Source of the DNA: Neisseria cinerea
GTDB taxonomy: Bacteria; Pseudomonadota; Gammaproteobacteria; Burkholderiales; Neisseriaceae
Direction: 5' to 3'
Assembly: GCF_900475315.1 (NCBI RefSeq)
Contig: NZ_LS483369.1
Location: 868,001-932,000 of the forward strand
Length of the DNA: 64,000 nucleotides
A program made the translations under genes and the position numbers. Position 1 is the first letter of the stretch. The number at the start of each line of letters is the position of its first letter. Below are positions 39,057 to 48,891 of this stretch, piece after piece. Below the pieces are notes generated by a model. It was not told where the DNA came from and searched no databases. It saw only the letters and a program-made list of their open reading frames with translations.

Positions 39057-40226
39057 ATGACAGCACATAAAATCCTGCCCGTCCTGCTTTCCATTATCTT
39101 AGGCGTTTCTCACGCAATGGCTGCATCTCCCGCACCCAACAGACCGATGGCACACGCCGCCCCCACGTTCCAAACACCCGAAACCCTCACAGCGGCACAC
39201 ATCGTTACCGACCTTCAAAGCAAACAGACTTTATCCGCCAAAAACATCAATGCCCCCGTAGAACCAGCAGCACTGACACAATTAATGACCGCCTATCTGG
39301 TTTTCAAAAACTTGAAGTCGGGAAATATCCGCCCTGAAGAAACCTTAAAAATACGCGAATCAGCATGGAAATCGGACGGCAGCAGAATGTTTGTCCGACC
39401 GGGCAACCTCATCAGAACCGACGATCTCTTAAAAGGCATGATTGCCCTATCCGCAAATGATGCAGCCCTAACCCTTGCCGACAAGCTTGGTAACGGTTCG
39501 ATAGAAAACTTTGTCAAACAAATGAATGAAGAAGCCCGACGCTTGGGCATGAAGGACACTTTATTCAAAAATCCAACAGGTCTGAGTCAAGAAAGACAAG
39601 TTTCCACTGCCCGTGACCTCGCCCTCCTTTCTGAAGCATTGATACTCGACTTTCCAGAATACTACCCGCTGTTTTCCATTAAATCGTTCAAATTTAAAAA
39701 TATAGAACAAAACAACCGCAATATCCTTTTATACAGGGACTCCGGTGTAAACGGTCTGAAAGCCGGACATACGGAAAGCGGCGGCTACAACCTTGCCGTG
39801 TCATACACCGGAAACGGCAGGCATATCCTTGTCATCACACTAGGTTCAGAATCGGCGGAAATACGCGCATCAGACAACAGCAAGCTGCTGAACTGGGCAT
39901 TACAATCCTTTGACACTCCGAAAATCCATTCGGCAGGCGAAATTGTTACCAAAATACAAGTCTTGGGCGGAAGCAAAAAAAACGTCCATGCGGGTTTTCC
40001 GAAAGGAGTCTATATCACCCTACCGCATACCCAAGCAAAAACGGCCGAACAAATTCTGGAAACCATACAGCCGCTCCGTGCACCGGTAAGAAAAGGGCAG
40101 GTCCTAGGAAAAATCAAAATCAGACAAAACGGATACACCATTGCCGAAAAAGAAATTGTCGCACTGGAGGACGTAGAAAAGAAAAACTGGTGGAAAAAAC
40201 TCTGGGCACGCCTGACGGGACAGTAA
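39057..40226 (+). CDS. PBP5/6-like DD-carboxypeptidase homologue with lost active site
   Basis: A 389-residue secreted protein of peptidase family S11. It has a signal peptide (cut near residue 22), the peptidase domain, the PBP5 C-terminal beta domain (about 285-370), and an amphipathic end (KKNWWKKLWARLTGQ) that could bind the membrane. The SxxK motif reads AALTQ: catalytic Ser is Ala72 and Lys is Gln75. SxN is kept (SAN, 132-134). KTG reads KAG (235-237). It probably cannot cleave peptide or bind penicillin covalently. The frame is otherwise intact, so it may act as a binding or regulatory protein. Often annotated dacC. Confidence 0.88.
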   Translation: MTAHKILPVLLSIILGVSHAMAASPAPNRPMAHAAPTFQTPETLTAAHIVTDLQSKQTLSAKNINAPVEPAALTQLMTAYLVFKNLKSGNIRPEETLKIRESAWKSDGSRMFVRPGNLIRTDDLLKGMIALSANDAALTLADKLGNGSIENFVKQMNEEARRLGMKDTLFKNPTGLSQERQVSTARDLALLSEALILDFPEYYPLFSIKSFKFKNIEQNNRNILLYRDSGVNGLKAGHTESGGYNLAVSYTGNGRHILVITLGSESAEIRASDNSKLLNWALQSFDTPKIHSAGEIVTKIQVLGGSKKNVHAGFPKGVYITLPHTQAKTAEQILETIQPLRAPVRKGQVLGKIKIRQNGYTIAEKEIVALEDVEKKNWWKKLWARLTGQ

Positions 40227-40263
40227 GCTTCTATATTTACATGTCCAAAATAGGAGAATTAAA

Positions 40264-40293
40264 ATGCCGTCTGAAACAATCTTCAGACGATAT
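40264..40293 (+). terminator. Degenerate uptake-sequence hairpin
   Basis: A perfect ATGCCGTCTGAA faces TTCAGACGATAT, so pairing is only partial. The 216-base gap to the cupin gene otherwise holds one more hairpin and no gene. Confidence 0.4.
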
Positions 40294-40393
40294 TCAAAAG
40301 ACCGTTAAATCAAGTTGTACGACCAATCAAATATCATAACTCATCTACCTCTATTTGATTTGCGCTTAACGGCAACAGTTGGCTGAATAACTA

Positions 40394-40426
40394 AGACCGT
40401 CTGAGATATCATCTTTCAGACGGCCT
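40394..40426 (-). terminator. Hairpin after the cupin gene
   Basis: AGACCGTCTGAGAT and ATCTTTCAGACGGCCT pair with mismatches, 16 bases past the cupin stop. Confidence 0.55.
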
Positions 40427-40442
40427 TTTATTATTGATTGCT

Positions 40443-40790
40443 TTACTTAATTAAAGTAATTGCCACATCCGCATCTTCGGTTGCAACTGCCCCAATCACT
40501 ACATCTCCGCCAAACCGCAGCACCGAGCCTGCCTGGACAATATGTTTCTCAGTCTGATTCAACGTTACGTCAAAGCTTCCTTTTCCAACGGCAAAAATCA
40601 GCGTTTTAAACCTCGGATGATTGTGTGGCTTAATCTGTTCCCCTTTTCTCATGTCTTTCTTGACGACCATGTAATTTTCACCATTAAAAATCTTACCGTT
40701 TTCAGAAGAAACTTCTCCCAAGGGCGCGGCAGAAACAGCAACGGAAAATAAAGCAGACAGCAATACGACGGAAATTTTGGCAACTTTCAT
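40443..40790 (-). CDS. Periplasmic cupin-domain protein
   Basis: A 115-residue exported protein. The signal peptide ends at about residue 21 (SVAVSA). The rest is a single cupin barrel with motif 1 GEQIKPHNHPRFK (His56, His58) and a weaker motif 2 (HIVQAGSVLRFGG), so it probably binds a metal. Function unknown. A well-spaced promoter overlapping a Fur-like box lies just upstream, so expression may rise when iron is low. Confidence 0.8.
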   Translation of the reverse strand: MKVAKISVVLLSALFSVAVSAAPLGEVSSENGKIFNGENYMVVKKDMRKGEQIKPHNHPRFKTLIFAVGKGSFDVTLNQTEKHIVQAGSVLRFGGDVVIGAVATEDADVAITLIK

Positions 40791-40819
40791 AACAAGTCTT
40801 TCTTAAAAACAAGGCTTCC

Positions 40820-40865
40820 ATTCTACAAAAACCTACTTCATTATTCAATAATGATTCTTATTACT
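40820..40865 (-). promoter_or_regulatory. Cupin promoter overlapped by a putative Fur box
   Basis: Minus-strand TTGAAT (40843-40848) and TAGAAT (40820-40825), spacing 17. A 19-base stretch at 40847-40865 (minus: AGTAATAAGAATCATTATT) matches the Fur consensus at 14 positions and overlaps the -35. Fur binding is predicted, not shown. Confidence 0.5.
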
Positions 40866-41323
40866 TAATATAAATTCCGTCTTAAGCCACCAATATTTTT
40901 CAGACGGTCTGAACGGCCTGCATAATATTCTCGTATTAATAAAATCACTTTATATACCATTCTATGGGAACCATCAGAAAAGATTCCCATGGCATAAATG
41001 GTTATCGCCACGCTCGATTTTCCCTCCATAAACCTCTCCATCAAAGCCGACTCAACACAACTCAGCTTTCCCAGTATAGAGCTGGTCTTTTCTGGCCTCC
41101 AATCTATAACCAAAGCACAAGGCAACACCTTTTCCACACCGCATTAAAACTCATCTCGACCGTAATGGAATCCTCAAAATCAGACTGACGGAACTATAGG
41201 GCACTTTACCGAACATCATCTGTATCGTGCCTATAATTTCCCTATTTCATTTTTTTCTATTTCCATTACCTGATTGACTAAACAAATACCGCCAATATGA
41301 CTCGAACCAAACAATATAAAAAC
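40866..41323. other. Gene-poor stretch of unclear origin
   Basis: No gene I can support. Overlapping opposed open frames of 74 codons (plus, 40964) and 90 codons (minus, 41137) resemble no family I know and lack ribosome sites. A degenerate uptake sequence lies near 40898. It could be a decayed gene. Confidence 0.35.
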
Positions 41324-41360
41324 AATAAGGCGGTACGTATCATATACGTACCGCCTTATT
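41324..41360 (-). terminator. Terminator of rplY
   Basis: Perfect 16-base stem (AATAAGGCGGTACGTA / complement) with a 5-base loop, 10 bases past the rplY stop. Not an uptake-sequence hairpin. Confidence 0.88.
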
Positions 41361-41369
41361 TTCAATCAA

Positions 41370-41942
41370 TTAGCGTTTCTTACCGGTAACAGTAACAACG
41401 GCCAGATTTTCATTACGTTTCAAGGAAACGCTTTCTACACCTTCAGGCAATTTGATGTCTGACAAATGCAAAATGTCGCCGGCAACCACTTCGGCACAAT
41501 CCAAATCCAAGAAAACAGGGATATTGGCAGGCAACGCAAGCACTTCAACAGTCGTGTTCAGCAAAGATACGCGACCGCCTTGCAATTTAACGGCTTGAGA
41601 ATTTTCAGCGTTAACAATGTGCAGGGGAACACGGATACGTACAAGTTGATCGGCTTTCACAGCTTGGAAGTCGATGTGTTGAACTTCGCGGCGGAACGGG
41701 TGCATTTGGAAATCGCGGACGATAACGTCTTTAGTTTCGCCGTTCAGAGACAATTTAATCAACGCAGTATGGAAAGATTCTTTTTCCAATGCGTAGAATA
41801 CAGTTTTGTGATCCACAGCAATTGCAACGGGCTCTTGACCTTCACCGTACAAAATACCGGGGATTTGACCTTCGCGACGCAGGCGGCGGCTCGCACCAGT
41901 GCCTTGTGCTTCACGAACAGAGGCTTGAATTTCATAAGTCAT
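41370..41942 (-). CDS. rplY: Ribosomal protein L25, long (CTC) form
   Basis: Large-subunit protein that binds 5S rRNA. At 190 residues it is the long form with the 5S-binding domain (1-90, [20 protein letters not shown]) plus the C-terminal TL5/CTC beta domain. GGAG nine bases upstream of the ATG. It follows prs by 66 bases on the same strand, the common prs-rplY arrangement, and ends in a strong terminator. Confidence 0.96.
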   Translation of the reverse strand: MTYEIQASVREAQGTGASRRLRREGQIPGILYGEGQEPVAIAVDHKTVFYALEKESFHTALIKLSLNGETKDVIVRDFQMHPFRREVQHIDFQAVKADQLVRIRVPLHIVNAENSQAVKLQGGRVSLLNTTVEVLALPANIPVFLDLDCAEVVAGDILHLSDIKLPEGVESVSLKRNENLAVVTVTGKKR

Positions 41943-42008
41943 GTTAAATACTCCAATTTAAATAAAACTACCGTCATCGGCCGCGACCAGCTTAAGACGG
42001 CTCCGGGC

Positions 42009-42992
42009 TTATGGCAGCAACATGCTGCCTGTCATCACTTCTTCATTAAAAAGATATGAGACGGATTCTTCGTTGCTAATACGGCGAACCGTTTCAGCCA
42101 ACAAACCTGCAATCGTTACCTGACGGATACGATCGCATTTTTGTGCTGCTTCAGACAAAGGAATGGTGTCTGTTATAACAACTTGGTCGATTTCGGACGA
42201 GGCAATACGGCTGACTGCCTCTCCTGAGAATACGGCGTGGCTGGCATAAGCCAGAACACGTTCCGCCCCCCGCTCTTTCAGAGCGACGGCAGCTTTACAC
42301 AAGGTATTCGCGGTGTCAATCATATCATCCACAATCAAGCAAGTACGACCTTGAATGTCGCCGATAATGTTCATGACTTCCGCCACATTAGCTTTCGGGC
42401 GGCGTTTATCGATAATCGCCAAATCAGCATTCAGGGATTTGGCAACGGCACGGGCGCGGACTACACCGCCGATATCAGGGCTGACAACAGTCAGGTTTTC
42501 AATCCGCTGCTGCTTGATATCGTTCAACAGAATCGGGGTAGCATAAATATTATCCACAGGAATATCAAAAAAACCCTGAATCTGGTCTGCGTGCAAATCA
42601 ACGGTCAAAACACGGTCAATGCCCGCCGAATAGAGCATATTTGCCACTAATTTGGCAGAGATGGGAACACGGACGGAACGCGGCCGTCTATCTTGACGCG
42701 CATATCCAAAATACGGAATAGCTGCCGTGATGCGGCCTGCCGAGGCACGTTTGAGCGCATCCGCCATTGTCAGGATTTCCATCAGATTATCATTGGTCGG
42801 TGCGCAAGTAGGCTGAAGGATAAAGACATCGCGACCGCGTACATTTTCCAACAACTCGACGGCAACTTCGCCGTCTGAGAATTTGGAAACCGAAGCATCT
42901 CCCAAGGAAATATCCAAATGTTTGACAACGCGTTGTGCCAACTCTGGATTGGCATTACCTGTAAATACCATCAAACTGTCATAAGCAGCCAT
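42009..42992 (-). CDS. prs: Ribose-phosphate pyrophosphokinase
   Basis: Makes PRPP from ribose 5-phosphate and ATP, for purines, pyrimidines, histidine, tryptophan and NAD. It has 327 residues. Signatures include [10 protein letters not shown] near the start, [32 protein letters not shown] (metal and PRPP signature) and [14 protein letters not shown] (PRPP-binding loop). AGGTG precedes the ATG at 42992; the open frame upstream crosses the tRNA genes and is not coding. Lies after three tRNA-Gln genes. Confidence 0.96.
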   Translation of the reverse strand: MAAYDSLMVFTGNANPELAQRVVKHLDISLGDASVSKFSDGEVAVELLENVRGRDVFILQPTCAPTNDNLMEILTMADALKRASAGRITAAIPYFGYARQDRRPRSVRVPISAKLVANMLYSAGIDRVLTVDLHADQIQGFFDIPVDNIYATPILLNDIKQQRIENLTVVSPDIGGVVRARAVAKSLNADLAIIDKRRPKANVAEVMNIIGDIQGRTCLIVDDMIDTANTLCKAAVALKERGAERVLAYASHAVFSGEAVSRIASSEIDQVVITDTIPLSEAAQKCDRIRQVTIAGLLAETVRRISNEESVSYLFNEEVMTGSMLLP

Positions 42993-43123
42993 ATTTTCAC
43001 CTGATTTTATATTTAACTTCCGCTCAGAAAACATAATGCTTCCCTCTGCCTGTACCAAGTCCGACATTATACCTGCAACACCCGACACAAACAAAGGCAT
43101 TTCAATATTTTTATTTCTAAATA

Positions 43124-43153
43124 AAAAGCGTGTAAGCAAGCTTACACGCTTTT
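43124..43153 (-). terminator. Terminator after the tRNA-Gln cluster
   Basis: Thirteen-base stem (AAAAGCGTGTAAG / complement), loop CAAG, just past the third tRNA. Confidence 0.85.
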
Positions 43154-43156
43154 GTC

Positions 43157-43232
43157 TGGCTGGGGAGGAAGGATTCGAACCTTCGCATGCTGGAATCAAA
43201 ATCCAGTGTCTTAACCGCTTGACGACTCCCCA
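43157..43232 (-). tRNA. tRNA-Gln (UUG), third copy in transcription order
   Basis: Seventy-six bases; anticodon TTG in CTGGATTTTGATTCCAG; acceptor TGGGGAG / CTCCCCA, discriminator G, encoded CCA. Confidence 0.97.
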
Positions 43233-43240
43233 AGGAAATA

Positions 43241-43316
43241 TGGCTGGGGAGGAAGGATTCGAACCTTCGCATGCTGGAATCAAAATCCAGTGTCTTAACC
43301 GCTTGACGACTCCCCA
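43241..43316 (-). tRNA. tRNA-Gln (UUG), second copy
   Basis: Identical to the neighbouring copies over all 76 bases, with an 8-base spacer to the next. Confidence 0.97.
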
Positions 43317-43328
43317 ACTTGTTTAACT

Positions 43329-43404
43329 TGGCTGGGGAGGAAGGATTCGAACCTTCGCATGCTGGAATCAAAATCCAGTGTCTTAACCGCTTGACGACTC
43401 CCCA
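43329..43404 (-). tRNA. tRNA-Gln (UUG), first copy
   Basis: Same 76-base sequence, starting 7 bases past the ispE stop. The three were probably made by tandem duplication and are likely cut from one precursor. Confidence 0.97.
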
Positions 43405-43411
43405 ACAATGT

Positions 43412-44257
43412 TTAACCAGGCAACAGTGGGTGTATTGCGAGACCCTCTGCCAAATACGCCTCATATAAACATGAAACTTGTCGGTATATATTGTGTGCGC
43501 TATTCCTATCTTGACATGCTGTGAATATACATGCACCGGAACCTGTCATTAAAGCAGTCCCATATCGGGACAATTCGGAATAGGCTTTCCAAACTTCAGG
43601 GTATTCTTTAAATACAACTGCCTGCATGTCATTTCTAAACGGTTGCAGGTTTTGGAAAGTCGGCATTATGCTTGAGGCAGAATCCCGTGTCAAGCATTCG
43701 TGCGTGAAAATTTTTGCAGTGGAAACGTGAACAGGCGGTTTGACAATGACATACCACTGTTTCGGAATATCCATTCCTATCAGTTTTTCACCTATCCCAC
43801 TTGCAAAAGCATTTTTTCCGAAAATAAAAAATGGTACGTCTGCACCCAAAGCCGCGCCTAAGTCAATCAGCTGCTGCGCCGTTCGGGAACACTGCCACCA
43901 ACGGTTCAATACCAGCAAAACCGTTGCAGCATCAGAACTCCCACCACCCAAACCGGCCCCGGTCGGAATTTTTTTGTCCAGCCATATCTCCACGCCGGCA
44001 GGGATGCGTGCATATTTTTGCAGTAATGATGCGGCACGGTAGCTTAAATCCGCTTCCTGCGGCATTCCATCAACCGGATTGTGCAGAATGATTTTTCCGT
44101 CGTCCCTCGGTTTCAAATATACGGTATCCTGCAAATCTATCAGGCAGAATATACTTTCAATATTGTGATAACCGTCCTCACGCCTGCCTGTAATCCTCAA
44201 ATCGAGATTCAGTTTTGCAGGCGCAGGAAAGGCTTGCCGTCCGTCCGTAACACTCAT
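43412..44257 (-). CDS. ispE: 4-diphosphocytidyl-2-C-methyl-D-erythritol kinase IspE
   Basis: GHMP kinase of the non-mevalonate isoprenoid route. The 281 residues show [10 protein letters not shown] with Lys15, the ATP loop [14 protein letters not shown] (about 97-110) and [10 protein letters not shown] with the catalytic Asp. It starts 9 bases after the lolB stop and runs into the tRNA-Gln genes, as in the lolB-ispE-tRNA-prs order of many proteobacteria. Confidence 0.95.
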   Translation of the reverse strand: MSVTDGRQAFPAPAKLNLDLRITGRREDGYHNIESIFCLIDLQDTVYLKPRDDGKIILHNPVDGMPQEADLSYRAASLLQKYARIPAGVEIWLDKKIPTGAGLGGGSSDAATVLLVLNRWWQCSRTAQQLIDLGAALGADVPFFIFGKNAFASGIGEKLIGMDIPKQWYVIVKPPVHVSTAKIFTHECLTRDSASSIMPTFQNLQPFRNDMQAVVFKEYPEVWKAYSELSRYGTALMTGSGACIFTACQDRNSAHNIYRQVSCLYEAYLAEGLAIHPLLPG

Positions 44258-44266
44258 ATATCTACC

Positions 44267-44848
44267 TTACTGTATGCGTGCCGCACATTGTTCTTGGGTT
44301 TCAGTTTCAGACGGCATACCGATTTCGCTGAAAACCAGCCTGATGTTCAATTTCCCGTTATCCAATTGCAGGATGCGGGCTTTTTCTTCGCTGTTGACGG
44401 TTCTGCTGATTATCCAACCGTATTGCTCCAGCATACCGTCCGGCAGGATGCGGTAAGGTGCGCGTGCAACCCGTTTGCCGTCTGCCCAGATATGCAGATA
44501 TTGAATAGGCATGTTGAAACCAATAAGCTGCCGGCTCAACTCTTCTGCACTTTCCGCCTGATAAACATTTCCTTTAGCATCCACTGCCAACGCACCGTCT
44601 TTGTCTTGGCACATTTGTCCGAGCGTACTGCCTAAAGGTGTATTGATATTGATGGTTTCTACAGGAGGCTGGTATGTCCAGTCGAAATTCGCATAAGAAC
44701 CCCTGCCCTCCGCCTTAACTGCCAACCGCCCTTCCGCAGAAAAGCTGTCAATATATTCAGATACCTGCCACAGGTTCGAATGTTCCTGAGGCAATTGGGC
44801 GCAAGCCGATAAAAGTAGGATGGCGGATATAGATACGGTATGTTTCAT
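44267..44848 (-). CDS. lolB: Outer-membrane lipoprotein receptor LolB
   Basis: Takes lipoproteins from LolA and inserts them in the outer membrane. The 193-residue precursor has a lipoprotein signal with LSAC and lipidated Cys16, then the LolB beta-sheet ([22 protein letters not shown]). AAGGAAT six bases before the ATG at 44848 decides the start. The C-terminal GMPSETE is encoded over an uptake sequence (44306-44317). Next to ispE as usual. Confidence 0.92.
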   Translation of the reverse strand: MKHTVSISAILLLSACAQLPQEHSNLWQVSEYIDSFSAEGRLAVKAEGRGSYANFDWTYQPPVETININTPLGSTLGQMCQDKDGALAVDAKGNVYQAESAEELSRQLIGFNMPIQYLHIWADGKRVARAPYRILPDGMLEQYGWIISRTVNSEEKARILQLDNGKLNIRLVFSEIGMPSETETQEQCAARIQ

Positions 44849-44976
44849 CAGAATTCCTTGATGGTTATCCCTCCGACTTGGGCGACCGCCTGCCGGACAA
44901 TAGATTTGGTTCGGCACGCAAAACACATATTATATGCAGGCTGTGCGCCAAACCATACGGACCTTCCGGCCACATC

Positions 44977-44988
44977 ATGCCGTCTGAA
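44977..44988 (+). repeat. Single DNA uptake sequence
   Basis: ATGCCGTCTGAA between the TPR gene and lolB. Confidence 0.9.
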
Positions 44989-45002
44989 AGGATTGACCTG
45001 CA

Positions 45003-46847
45003 TTATTTTAGAGGTTTTCGGGAAAGTTCGGGCAATGTGATTCCGTGACGTTTGAGCGTTTCGCGCCATATTTTCTTGTCTCCCGTAAGGTGTGCCGCCT
45101 GAGTCCACACGTCAACCGCCTGATCGCGTTCACCCAATGCCCACAACACCTCGCCCAGATGGGCGGCAACTTCGGGCTCAGGCTGGCTCTCAAACGAATA
45201 ACGGAGATACGGTAGCGCACTTTCCGCATCGCCTTTCAGGTAATACGCCCAGCCTATGCTGTCGTTGACGGCAATATCGTCAGGGTTAATTTGATATGCC
45301 TTCTGAAGCAATACAAAACCCTCGTCCAAACGCTGGGAATCGGAAAGCAGGCTATAACCTAAATTATTCATAATCTGAGCGTTATCGGGTGCAAGCCTGA
45401 ACGCCCTTTCAAGATCTGAAATCATTTTTTTCCGCTTGCCAAGCCGCTCGTAAACAACCGACCGCTGTACCAATGCCTCTGTCTGTAACTCTGTATTACT
45501 GCCGGCAGGCGGTTTTTCGATAATCTTGTCCAACCCCCTCAAAGCCTCCCGTGCATCCGGCAGTTTTGACAGGGCAAACAACTGTACTTTAGACAAGTTG
45601 TCCGCCATAAAATAACGTCCCTGCTGCTCAGGAAGCTTCCGTACTTCCCTAATTTGCCGCAAAGCCGCCTTTGCACCATCCAGTTCGAGGGTTGCAGCAA
45701 CTGCCGACACACCTTTGTCGAACAAATATTCCGGCGCGGATACTTTTTTCAGCCACTGCCTGACTTTGGCATAATCCCTGCGGTCGGCATACATCATCGC
45801 TGCCGTTAACGCCGCCCTGCTCCGCTGTTCCTCCGTCCCCCTGCCGTATGCCTTTTCGACATAGCCGTCGATAACGGAAATATCTTCTTTCCGGTTTGCC
45901 GCCAATATTGCCGCCTGAATATACAGATCCGCATTCGGATTGGCATCCATCAACACTTTCAAGCGTTCATATGCATCATCGGGCCTACGCAGGGAAACAA
46001 GGTTCATAATTTCCATTTCCTGCCAGACGGTTGAAAGGTTTTTGGTGTCTGTTTGCTCGAAAAAGCCACTGAGTATCTCGGGATAACGGCGCGCAACCAG
46101 ACGCAAGGTTACCAGGGTCGGAGGTAGTATTTCTGTATCAAGTTTTGCCAAGCGTTGCAATGCCGTGATTGCTTTATCTTTTTCCCGCACTTGCACGTTA
46201 AAAACCACATCGGCAATCGCCGCTTCCGACATATGCCCGTATTTCATTGCCGCACGGTGGACGGCTTCGGATGCTTTTTTCGCCAATCCGTCCTGCTGCA
46301 CGGCGGCTTGGGCCAACAATAAAAATACCCTGCGGTTTTGCCCGTCATCCGCCTGTGCCAAGACCTCTTCCAACCCGTCCAAACGTTGATTTTCTTCCCC
46401 TTTCAGCACGCTCCGCAACCATGCCATTCGTTTCTGCGCCTCACCCGGTATAGGCTCAATCTGCCGCCATTTCTGATAAATCATCTCAGCCTGTTCAAAC
46501 GCATTCAGCGACACGGCCATTTCCAAGGCACGCTCGGCAACTTCGGGGGATTTTGTACGCTCCAACATCAGCATATAGGCGGCAAGTGCCGTTCCCGCCT
46601 GCCCCTTTTGCAAGGCGGTTTCCCCTCCCAGCAACGTAAATATCTGACTAACCCGATCACCCACAGCAGCAAGCCGTAAGCGCTTGTTTTTGATTTCTTC
46701 CTCGCTGTAACGCTGATGTTTCCTTAAAACCTTTCCGACTTCCTTCGGCTGTTTCATATCCCCCGCACCGCCTCCGGCGGCAGATACCTGTCCGGCAATC
46801 AAGGCTGCCGTCAACACAGTTAACATTTTGAAACGGTTAGGTAGCAT
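45003..46847 (-). CDS. Secreted tetratricopeptide-repeat protein
   Basis: A 614-residue periplasmic or outer-membrane-associated protein. A signal peptide (cut near GQVSA) is followed by long helical TPR-like repeats; the clearest are at the C-terminus (APDNAQIMNNLGYSLL, INPDDIAVNDSIGWAYYLKG, EVAAHLGEVLWALGERDQAV). Probably a scaffold. It lies upstream of lolB on the same strand, so a role in envelope assembly is plausible but unproven. ATG at 46847 is chosen because AAAGG then sits seven bases upstream. Confidence 0.85.
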   Translation of the reverse strand: MLPNRFKMLTVLTAALIAGQVSAAGGGAGDMKQPKEVGKVLRKHQRYSEEEIKNKRLRLAAVGDRVSQIFTLLGGETALQKGQAGTALAAYMLMLERTKSPEVAERALEMAVSLNAFEQAEMIYQKWRQIEPIPGEAQKRMAWLRSVLKGEENQRLDGLEEVLAQADDGQNRRVFLLLAQAAVQQDGLAKKASEAVHRAAMKYGHMSEAAIADVVFNVQVREKDKAITALQRLAKLDTEILPPTLVTLRLVARRYPEILSGFFEQTDTKNLSTVWQEMEIMNLVSLRRPDDAYERLKVLMDANPNADLYIQAAILAANRKEDISVIDGYVEKAYGRGTEEQRSRAALTAAMMYADRRDYAKVRQWLKKVSAPEYLFDKGVSAVAATLELDGAKAALRQIREVRKLPEQQGRYFMADNLSKVQLFALSKLPDAREALRGLDKIIEKPPAGSNTELQTEALVQRSVVYERLGKRKKMISDLERAFRLAPDNAQIMNNLGYSLLSDSQRLDEGFVLLQKAYQINPDDIAVNDSIGWAYYLKGDAESALPYLRYSFESQPEPEVAAHLGEVLWALGERDQAVDVWTQAAHLTGDKKIWRETLKRHGITLPELSRKPLK

Positions 46848-46958
46848 AATCATCCTTTATCCGACATCCGTCCGAACTTTCAGACGGAATATAATCAGGC
46901 GTAACTTTATCACAAGCAGAATCGTTTGTAGATTTGCGAAACCCTGTTCGAAAAAATA

Positions 46959-46991
46959 AATGCCGTCTGAAATACTGCTTCAGACGGCATT
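46959..46991 (-). terminator. DUS-pair terminator of panC
   Basis: Thirteen-base arms AATGCCGTCTGAA with a 7-base loop. Confidence 0.8.
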
Positions 46992-47006
46992 ACCGACGCT
47001 TGCGAT

Positions 47007-47843
47007 TCAAGGGAGTTTTATTTCCAGATTGTCAATCAGGCGCGTCGCCCCCAAACGGGCCGCAGCCAAGACCACCAGCTTCCTATCTCCCGTCCGTGCC
47101 ACTTCGAGCGTATCGGCGTGGCGGATTTCGACATAATCGACCGTCCAGCCGTGTTCCGTCAGAGATTGGACGGCCCGTTTTTCCAAACCTGCATAATCCA
47201 AACTGCCCTGACCCAACAATTCGGCAATTGCCTTCAATTCACGGTACAGGCGAGGAGCCTCGGCACGCTCTGCCGCACTCAAATACTGGTTGCGGCTGGA
47301 CAGCGCCAACCCGTCTTCCGCGCGCCCTGTATCGACAGGCACTATTTCAACATCAAAATTCAAATCTTCGACAAAACCTTTAATCACAGCGAGCTGCTGG
47401 TAATCCTTCTTACCAAAACAGGCGATGTCCGGAGAAACGATGTGGAACAATTTGGAAACAACCGTTGCCACTCCGCGGAAATGTCCCGGACGGAATTTGC
47501 CGCACAACTCATTTTGCAGGTTGGGCGGTTCGACGTTATACCGTTGCTCCACGTTCGGATAGAGTTCTTTCTCATCGGGTGCGAATATCACGGCCACACC
47601 CTCGGCTTCCAGCTTATCCGCATCCTGTTGCAACGTACGCGGATATTTGTCGAAATCTTCACCCTGACCAAATTGCAAGCGGTTAACGAAAATACTGACT
47701 ACAACGCTGTCCGCCCGTTTTTTCGCCTCACGCACAAGTGCGAGATGCCCTTCATGCAGATTGCCCATGGTCGGCACAAATGCCACCTTTCCCACATTTT
47801 TACGCCACGCGCGCAGTTCTCGAATGGTATGTATGATTTGCAT
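47007..47843 (-). CDS. panC: Pantothenate synthetase PanC
   Basis: Joins pantoate and beta-alanine with ATP. It has 278 residues; the nucleotidyltransferase HxGH motif is HEGH in [14 protein letters not shown] and the KMSKS-like element is [22 protein letters not shown] and the [11 protein letters not shown] segment are typical. It lies 122 bases after panB on the same strand, with an uptake hairpin between, so the pathway genes are adjacent. Confidence 0.96.
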   Translation of the reverse strand: MQIIHTIRELRAWRKNVGKVAFVPTMGNLHEGHLALVREAKKRADSVVVSIFVNRLQFGQGEDFDKYPRTLQQDADKLEAEGVAVIFAPDEKELYPNVEQRYNVEPPNLQNELCGKFRPGHFRGVATVVSKLFHIVSPDIACFGKKDYQQLAVIKGFVEDLNFDVEIVPVDTGRAEDGLALSSRNQYLSAAERAEAPRLYRELKAIAELLGQGSLDYAGLEKRAVQSLTEHGWTVDYVEIRHADTLEVARTGDRKLVVLAAARLGATRLIDNLEIKLP

Positions 47844-47919
47844 TACGGTAATCCTTATTTTACGGGGCTCCTACCCGATGACAGATGCCGATTATACGCG
47901 CCGTATATGGCGAAACAAA

Positions 47920-47949
47920 ATGCCGTCTGAATCGGCTTTCAGACGGCAT
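47920..47949 (-). terminator. DUS-pair hairpin between panB and panC
   Basis: Twelve-base arms with a 6-base loop, 16 bases past the panB stop. Confidence 0.7.
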
Positions 47950-47965
47950 GCTGCATGCAAACCGT

Positions 47966-48757
47966 TCAGTCTGTAAAGATATGTTCTGCAGCAGGAAAGG
48001 TTTTTGCTTTAACTTCTTCGACATACGCACGAACCGCCGCTTGAACGCTATTATGCCCCTGCATGAAGTTTTTGACGAATTTCGCCGTCTTACCCGGAAA
48101 AATACCGAGCATATCGTGCATCACCAAAACCTGCCCGTCGCAATCCACACCCGCACCGATACCGATGGTCGGACAAGAAACGGATTCAGTTACCTTTTTT
48201 GCCAGTTCCGCAGGAACACACTCCATCAACACGACCGCCGCCCCCGCATCGTCATGCGCCTTGGCATCGTTAAGCAACGCCTGCGCCTTACTTCCGCGAC
48301 CCTGAACCTTGTATCCGCCAAAGGCAAACACTGATTGCGGCGTCAGACCGATATGCGCACAAACCGGAATACCGCGCATTTGCAAGAATTCGGTAGTTTC
48401 CGCCATCCACACACCGCCTTCAAGTTTAACCATATGCGCGCCGGCAGCCATCAGTTCGGCGGCGGCAGCAAATGCCTGCTCTTTACCCTGCTGATACGAA
48501 CCAAAAGGCAAATCACTGACAATCATGACATTTTTTGTACCGTTTGCCACACATTCAGTGTGATAGCACATATCGCGCAGGCTGACGGGCAGCGTCGATT
48601 TCCGCCCCTGAACCGCCATTCCCAAAGAATCCCCAACCAACAGCACATCCACGCCGGCTTCTTCCATCAAAGCCGCAAAACTGGATTCGTAAGCGGTCAA
48701 CATAGCGATTTTTTCACCTGCCGCCTTCATTTTTTGCAGTGTATTCACTGTAATCAT
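47966..48757 (-). CDS. panB: Ketopantoate hydroxymethyltransferase PanB
   Basis: Transfers a hydroxymethyl group from methylenetetrahydrofolate to 2-oxoisovalerate, the first step to pantothenate. The 263-residue TIM barrel has [20 protein letters not shown] and [14 protein letters not shown] segments typical of PanB, with the metal-binding Asp in GDSLGM. ATG at 48757 is preferred to a TTG six bases upstream. Confidence 0.96.
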   Translation of the reverse strand: MITVNTLQKMKAAGEKIAMLTAYESSFAALMEEAGVDVLLVGDSLGMAVQGRKSTLPVSLRDMCYHTECVANGTKNVMIVSDLPFGSYQQGKEQAFAAAAELMAAGAHMVKLEGGVWMAETTEFLQMRGIPVCAHIGLTPQSVFAFGGYKVQGRGSKAQALLNDAKAHDDAGAAVVLMECVPAELAKKVTESVSCPTIGIGAGVDCDGQVLVMHDMLGIFPGKTAKFVKNFMQGHNSVQAAVRAYVEEVKAKTFPAAEHIFTD

Positions 48758-48849
48758 AACCAAACATTCCGTCCAACCGGACGGCCTCCCAACAGAAACT
48801 AACTATTATAAAGTTTTGCCCCAAAATGGAAAAGACCGCATACGGCATA

Positions 48850-48885
48850 CAAAATAACAGTCCGACCGCAAAACGGTCGGACTGT
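48850..48885 (-). terminator. Terminator of the tRNA-Thr pair
   Basis: Perfect 12-base stem ACAGTCCGACCG / CGGTCGGACTGT with a 5-base loop and a T-rich tail on the minus strand. Confidence 0.85.
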
Positions 48886-48891
48886 AAAATT

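Noticed and set aside
42993-43283. Extended Prs frame of 424 residues
   Set aside because: The upstream part reads through tRNA-Gln genes; the repeated GSNPSSPA peptides are translated tRNA.
47007-47843. PanC FVNRLQF in place of E. coli FVNPMQF as a lost active-site residue
   Set aside because: The Arg-Leu form is common in betaproteobacterial PanC; the HEGH and SSRN elements are intact.
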